A DNA stretch of 8,961 bases from Elusimicrobia bacterium RIFOXYB2_FULL_49_7 (GTDB taxonomy: Bacteria; Fibrobacterota; OXYB2-FULL-49-7). The stretch spans positions 19,471 through 28,431 of the forward strand of contig MGVN01000144.1 of NCBI GenBank assembly GCA_001800515.1. The letters are read 5' to 3'. The notes below the pieces were generated by a model. The model saw nothing but the letters and a program-made list of their open reading frames with translations. It ran no database searches and was not told the origin of the DNA. Every line of letters starts with the position of its first letter. The first letter of the stretch is position 1. The translations under genes were made by a program, and so were the position numbers. Below are positions 5,752 to 8,961 of this stretch, one piece after another.

Positions 5752-7619
5752 GGCACCACCAGCAATAAAAGTGTCAGCACGATTCCGGTAATAATACTTT
5801 TTGAAAACAGTCGCTTTTCGCCGAAATAATCGATGAGGTAGTAATTATTCATGCCCATACCTCTGACTTGGTTAAAGGAATCACGAAAATGGACGCTATC
5901 CTGAATGTTCAGGCCTGACAAATAAGCTTCCACCACCTTGACCCGTTTACCGTACATGAAAAAACTGAGCGGAAAAAGCATGACCACACCGAGCATGATG
6001 AGCATGATGATGATATTGCCTTCGCCCAGCGAAAAGATTTCATGGTAATTTTCATACACATAGGGTTCGATCAGCTGGCCGGAAAGGACCGGGAAAAGTC
6101 CACAGAGTAAGACCGTCAGAACCGCAAGCATCAAAAGAGGAACCGTTTCGAGCAGAGGCGGTCCGATTTCATCCTCCTGGTAGGCTCTTTCAACCGTGAT
6201 GATTTTACCAATCCATTTTGCCCAGAAAAAGAGGGTCACGGAACTGCCGAAAATAACCAGAACCGCCAAGAAAGGATTGTAGTCGGCCAGCGCCTTCAGC
6301 ACCGCCCACTTCGACACCAACATACCAAACGGTGCCAAGAACATACCCGCCATACCCACTTCCATCATAATGGCGATCTTAGGAAGTCTCAGCACCAAAC
6401 CGGACATATCTTCAATATTTCGACTACCGATACGATGTTCCACCGAACCGACACAGAGAAAAAGGAGACATTTTGAAGCCGCATGAAAAACGATGAGAAG
6501 AAGCGCAGCCCAGACTGCTTCATACGTCCCAACGCCCGCGCAAAGCACGATGAGACCGAGATTTGCAATGGTGGAATAGGCCAGAACGCGCTTGGCATCG
6601 GATTGCGAGACAGCCATGAAACTGGTCATCAGAAAGGTGAACCCGCCGATAAAGGCCAATACCAATCCCGGAACCGTGCCTTCAAAAATCCCGGCAAAAC
6701 GGACAATGATATAGACACCGGCCTTCACCATGGTGGAGGAGTGCAGCAATGCGGAGACCGGCGTGGGAGCCACCATGGCGCCCAGAAGCCATGAGGAAAA
6801 AGGCAGCTGGGCCGCCTTAGCCAATCCGGCAAAACTGATGAGAACCGCGGGAACCAGGACCATTGCAGGACGCATGTTCAACAGCTTGTCGAGTTCCACG
6901 GTTCCGCAAACAAAGTGACTGTATAAAATCCCGGCAACAAATCCGAGTCCGCCGATAAGATTAAGGGTGAGCGCGTTAAAGGCGTTAGCGCGGCATTCAT
7001 CCGTAGGCTTGTACCCGATAAGCAGAAAAGAACAAAGCGTGGTGATTTCCCAAAAAAAGAAACACCAGAGCAGGTTATTGGAGAAAACCACGCCGAACAT
7101 GGCCGACAAAAAGAGGAAAAAAATGAAAAAAAAACGATTCCGATGGTCCGGCATCTCGGCATGGCGATGGTAATCTTTCATGTAACCCAACGCGTAGATA
7201 CAGATGAGTCCGCCGATGACACCGATAACAAGCGCCATTAATATGGAAAAACGATCGATAAACAAATCGCTTTCGATGGTCATGGTGTGGCCGTATCGGA
7301 ATTCGAAGCCTAACATGATCACGGTCTGAACAAGGACCAGAAAAGCGGCGAGAAAATAGCGGTAACGGAGGCTTTTCCAGATCAGAAAGCCGGCAATGGC
7401 CATTTCTGCAACCAACATAAGATTGGAAACAAACTGGTTGCAGTTTTTGGACAACGTAATTTCAAGAGAGCCATGAAGCGATAATAGGGCAATGGATGCG
7501 GCGGCCAGGCAAACAGAGGCGAATATAACGATGACCCTGCGGAGATTCTCCTGCCGAATTAGTAACAGTAGGCAAGCCGTCACCAATGGGAAAAGGATTA
7601 AAAAACCTGCGATTTCCGT
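5739..7619 (-). CDS. echA: Ech hydrogenase proton-pump subunit A (NuoL/MrpA-like), probable ACG start
   Basis: Antiporter-like membrane subunit that couples H2 evolution to H+ or Na+ transport. From the proposed start it has 626 residues and about 15-17 hydrophobic segments. Key charged residues of the NuoL/M/N family are present (numbered from the ACG): Glu191 (FFFWEITT), Lys268 (GLAKAAQLPF), Lys299 (STMVKAGVY), Lys383 (AASKCLLF) and Lys437 (LVSKWAV), plus the highly conserved APTPVSALLHS stretch. The start is odd. The frame opens after a TAG at 7623-7625 and holds no ATG before the conserved first helix. The sequence GGAAGGAT is followed by AGAAT and then ACG GAA ATC (ACG at 7617-7619), just where an ATG is expected. 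The only standard alternatives, TTG at 7584-7586 and GTG at 7581-7583, have a pyrimidine-rich upstream and would cut into helix 1 (IAGFLILFPLV). It is the first gene of the operon. Confidence 0.92.
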   Translation of the reverse strand, partial: TEIAGFLILFPLVTACLLLLIRQENLRRVIVIFASVCLAAASIALLSLHGSLEITLSKNCNQFVSNLMLVAEMAIAGFLIWKSLRYRYFLAAFLVLVQTVIMLGFEFRYGHTMTIESDLFIDRFSILMALVIGVIGGLICIYALGYMKDYHRHAEMPDHRNRFFFIFFLFLSAMFGVVFSNNLLWCFFFWEITTLCSFLLIGYKPTDECRANAFNALTLNLIGGLGFVAGILYSHFVCGTVELDKLLNMRPAMVLVPAVLISFAGLAKAAQLPFSSWLLGAMVAPTPVSALLHSSTMVKAGVYIIVRFAGIFEGTVPGLVLAFIGGFTFLMTSFMAVSQSDAKRVLAYSTIANLGLIVLCAGVGTYEAVWAALLLIVFHAASKCLLFLCVGSVEHRIGSRNIEDMSGLVLRLPKIAIMMEVGMAGMFLAPFGMLVSKWAVLKALADYNPFLAVLVIFGSSVTLFFWAKWIGKIITVERAYQEDEIGPPLLETVPLLMLAVLTVLLCGLFPVLSGQLIEPYVYENYHEIFSLGEGNIIIMLIMLGVVMLFPLSFFMYGKRVKVVEAYLSGLNIQDSVHFRDSFNQVRGMGMNNYYLIDYFGEKRLFSKSIITGIVLTLLLLVVPWIF

Positions 7620-7632
7620 ATTCTATCCTTCC
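7617..7632 (-). promoter_or_regulatory. echA: echA ribosome binding site and ACG start codon
   Basis: On the minus strand GGAAGGAT (7625-7632) is followed by AGAAT and ACG. Spacing from the AGGA core is about seven bases, ideal for a start codon at ACG. The next codons encode E-I-A-G-F, beginning the first membrane helix. This is the evidence for choosing the 7619 start over the TTG at 7586. Confidence 0.55.
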
Positions 7633-7691
7633 AGATGCAAAACCAAACAGCCTGAATAGATATAAATTTTAAGACTACCGGTGCAATAGTT

Positions 7692-7718
7692 ATTATCTTA
7701 TTCTCAATCGTCTGTCAT
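7692..7718 (-). promoter_or_regulatory. Candidate promoter of the ech operon
   Basis: In the 133-base gap between ettA and echA the minus strand has ATGACA (7713-7718, five of six to the -35 consensus) and GATAAT (7692-7697, five of six to the -10 consensus), with a 15-base spacer, shorter than the ideal 17. An overlapping TAATAA gives a 17-base spacer but a poorer match. Transcription would start near 7684 with a leader of about 65 bases. No sigma54-type GG-N10-GC element was found in the gap. No clear intrinsic terminator for ettA is visible here, so read-through from ettA is possible. Confidence 0.35.
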
Positions 7719-7731
7719 ACCATCAATAAGA
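7696..7731. repeat. Imperfectly explained inverted repeat upstream of echA
   Basis: TCTTATT (7696-7702) and AATAAGA (7725-7731) form a perfect 7-base inverted repeat around a 22-base spacer. The arms flank the candidate -35 box and touch the -10 box, a placement that would suit an operator. They are AT-rich and short, so chance is a real possibility, and the stem is too weak and lacks a T-run for a terminator. Confidence 0.25.
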
Positions 7732-7752
7732 GTCTCACGGAGCGACGAACCA

Positions 7753-8961
7753 TTATCGCGTTAGTTGACGATACTTAATGCGATGGGGCCGGTCCGCTTC
7801 AGCACCGAGCCGCTTCTTCCGATCTTCTTCATATTCCGTATAATTGCCGTCAAAATAACGAACTTTGCTGTCCCCTTCAAAGGCCAGAATATGGGTGGCA
7901 ATGCGGTCAAGGAACCAGCGGTCATGACTGATGACCACCGCACAACCCGCAAAGCTTTCCAATGCAGTTTCCAGAGAGCGCATGGTATTGACATCCAGAT
8001 CATTGGTCGGCTCGTCAAGCAGAAGCACATTGGCCCCGCTTTTCAGCATCATGGCCAGATGGACCCGATTTCGTTCACCGCCGGACAGTTGCCCCACCTT
8101 TTTCTGCTGGTCTGACCCGGAGAAATTGAACCGGGCCACATAAGCACGGGAATTGATCTCCTTTTTGCCAAGCAAGATGGTGTCCGCACCGCCGGAAATA
8201 GCTTCCCAGATGGTTTTTGCGGGATCCAGAATGGAACGGCTTTGCTCCACATAGGCCAGTTGTACGGTTTCGCCCAATCGGAGCGTGCCGGAATCGGGCT
8301 TTTCCTCGCCCGTAATCATTCGAAAAAGCGTCGTCTTGCCCGCACCATTGGGCCCGATAACACCCACAATGGCACCCGGCTCCAGCTTGAATGACATGCC
8401 TTCGACCAGCAATTTGTCACCATAGGATTTGAAAACGTCATCGGTTTCGACCACCACATCCCCAAGCCGTTTTGAGGTGGGAATGAATATTTCAAGTTCG
8501 TTGTCCGACCGATCGTATTGCTGTTCCGCCAGTTTTTCATAAGCCGAAATACGCGCTTTGGATTTGGCATGGCGTGCTTTGGGCGCCAAACGAATCCATT
8601 CCAACTCCCGCTCCAGGGTCTTTTGGCGCTGGGATTCGGACTTCTCCTCTTTACGGAGCCGTTCCTGTTTTTGTTCGAGCCAGGAAGAGTAGTTTCCCTT
8701 CCAAGGGATACCATGTCCCCGATCCAATTCCAAAATCCAACCTGCAACATTATCCAGGAAGTAGCGATCATGTGTAACGGCAATCACCGTCCCTTCGTAC
8801 TTCTTCAGGTGTTGTTCGAGCCAGCCCACCGATTCGGCATCCAGATGGTTGGTCGGCTCATCCAAAAGAAGGATATCGGGCTTGCGAAGTAACAAGCGGC
8901 AGAGGGCCACACGGCGGCGTTCGCCACCGGACAGAACCTTGACCAGCGCATCGCCGGGGGG
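7753..8961 (-). CDS. ettA: Energy-dependent translational throttle protein EttA (ABC-F), N-terminus outside window
   Basis: ABC-F ATPase that binds the ribosomal E site and gates the first elongation step according to ATP/ADP; cytoplasmic, with no membrane domain. The frame is open to the window edge, so 402 residues are seen of the usual 555 or so; the first Walker A and about 150 N-terminal residues are missing. Seen in order: the ABC1 signature LSGGERRR, Walker [12 protein letters not shown] and THDRYFLDN; the charged inter-domain helices that reach the P-site tRNA, beginning [14 protein letters not shown]; then ABC2 with Walker [10 protein letters not shown], signature [12 protein letters not shown], Walker [12 protein letters not shown] and SHDRWFLD. 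The short C-terminus ends RIKYRQLTR, very like the E. coli ending. The close match over the linker separates EttA from Uup, YheS and YbiT. It lies upstream of the ech operon in the same direction but has no functional link to it that I can see. Confidence 0.95.
   Translation of the reverse strand, partial: PPGDALVKVLSGGERRRVALCRLLLRKPDILLLDEPTNHLDAESVGWLEQHLKKYEGTVIAVTHDRYFLDNVAGWILELDRGHGIPWKGNYSSWLEQKQERLRKEEKSESQRQKTLERELEWIRLAPKARHAKSKARISAYEKLAEQQYDRSDNELEIFIPTSKRLGDVVVETDDVFKSYGDKLLVEGMSFKLEPGAIVGVIGPNGAGKTTLFRMITGEEKPDSGTLRLGETVQLAYVEQSRSILDPAKTIWEAISGGADTILLGKKEINSRAYVARFNFSGSDQQKKVGQLSGGERNRVHLAMMLKSGANVLLLDEPTNDLDVNTMRSLETALESFAGCAVVISHDRWFLDRIATHILAFEGDSKVRYFDGNYTEYEEDRKKRLGAEADRPHRIKYRQLTR

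Noticed and set aside
7620..7680. Sigma54 promoter upstream of echA
   Set aside because: A GG and a downstream TTGC are present on the minus strand, but their spacing is 12 bases rather than the required 10.
1..8961. tRNA/rRNA genes, CRISPR arrays, insertion sequences, phage or toxin-antitoxin genes
   Set aside because: Nearly all bases are taken up by recognised genes; the only gaps over 20 bases (about 100 and 133) show no repeats of CRISPR type, no transposase ends and no tRNA-like cloverleaf.

Overview
The window is a fully packed stretch of a bacterial chromosome with every recognised gene on the minus strand, so genes are read from right to left. It carries a complete six-gene energy-converting [NiFe] hydrogenase (Ech, group 4) set between housekeeping genes. 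Ech, a ferredoxin-type electron-transfer subunit, Shine-Dalgarno-led genes and a bacterial-type EttA together suggest an anaerobic bacterium. The closeness of the Ech subunits to the Desulfovibrio/methanogen type makes a Desulfobacterota-like anaerobe a reasonable guess, but this is recall-based inference and the window holds no phylogenetic marker that settles it.

Layout in transcription order (right to left): ettA, cut at its 5' end by the window edge (8961-7753); a 133-base gap with a candidate promoter and an inverted repeat (7752-7620); echA (7619-5739, proton-pump subunit like NuoL); echB (5751-4891, membrane anchor like NuoH); echC (4878-3964, small Fe-S subunit like NuoB, continuous in frame with a C-terminal GNAT acetyltransferase domain); echD (3967-3599, NuoC-like); echE (3596-2517, NiFe large subunit, NuoD-like); echF (2515-2159, two-[4Fe-4S] subunit, NuoI-like); a 100-base gap with a good sigma70-type promoter; gpmI (2058-544, phosphoglycerate mutase); and cysS (531-1, cysteinyl-tRNA synthetase, cut at its 3' end).

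The six ech genes overlap or sit 1-12 bases apart, in the canonical A-B-C-D-E-F order, so they are almost certainly one operon. In the known enzyme, electrons pass from reduced ferredoxin through the EchF and EchC clusters to the NiFe site of EchE, making H2 while EchA/EchB move ions across the membrane; the reverse reaction uses the ion gradient to reduce ferredoxin with H2. All four Ni-ligating cysteines of EchE and all the expected Fe-S ligands of EchC and EchF are present, so the complex should be active. No hyp maturation genes, formate dehydrogenase or CO dehydrogenase lie in the window.

The most unusual element is EchC: about 145 residues of ordinary small subunit run without a stop into a full-length GNAT domain of about 155 residues. 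The second oddity is echA, whose well-placed ribosome binding site and conserved first membrane helix point to an ACG start codon, with no ATG available.
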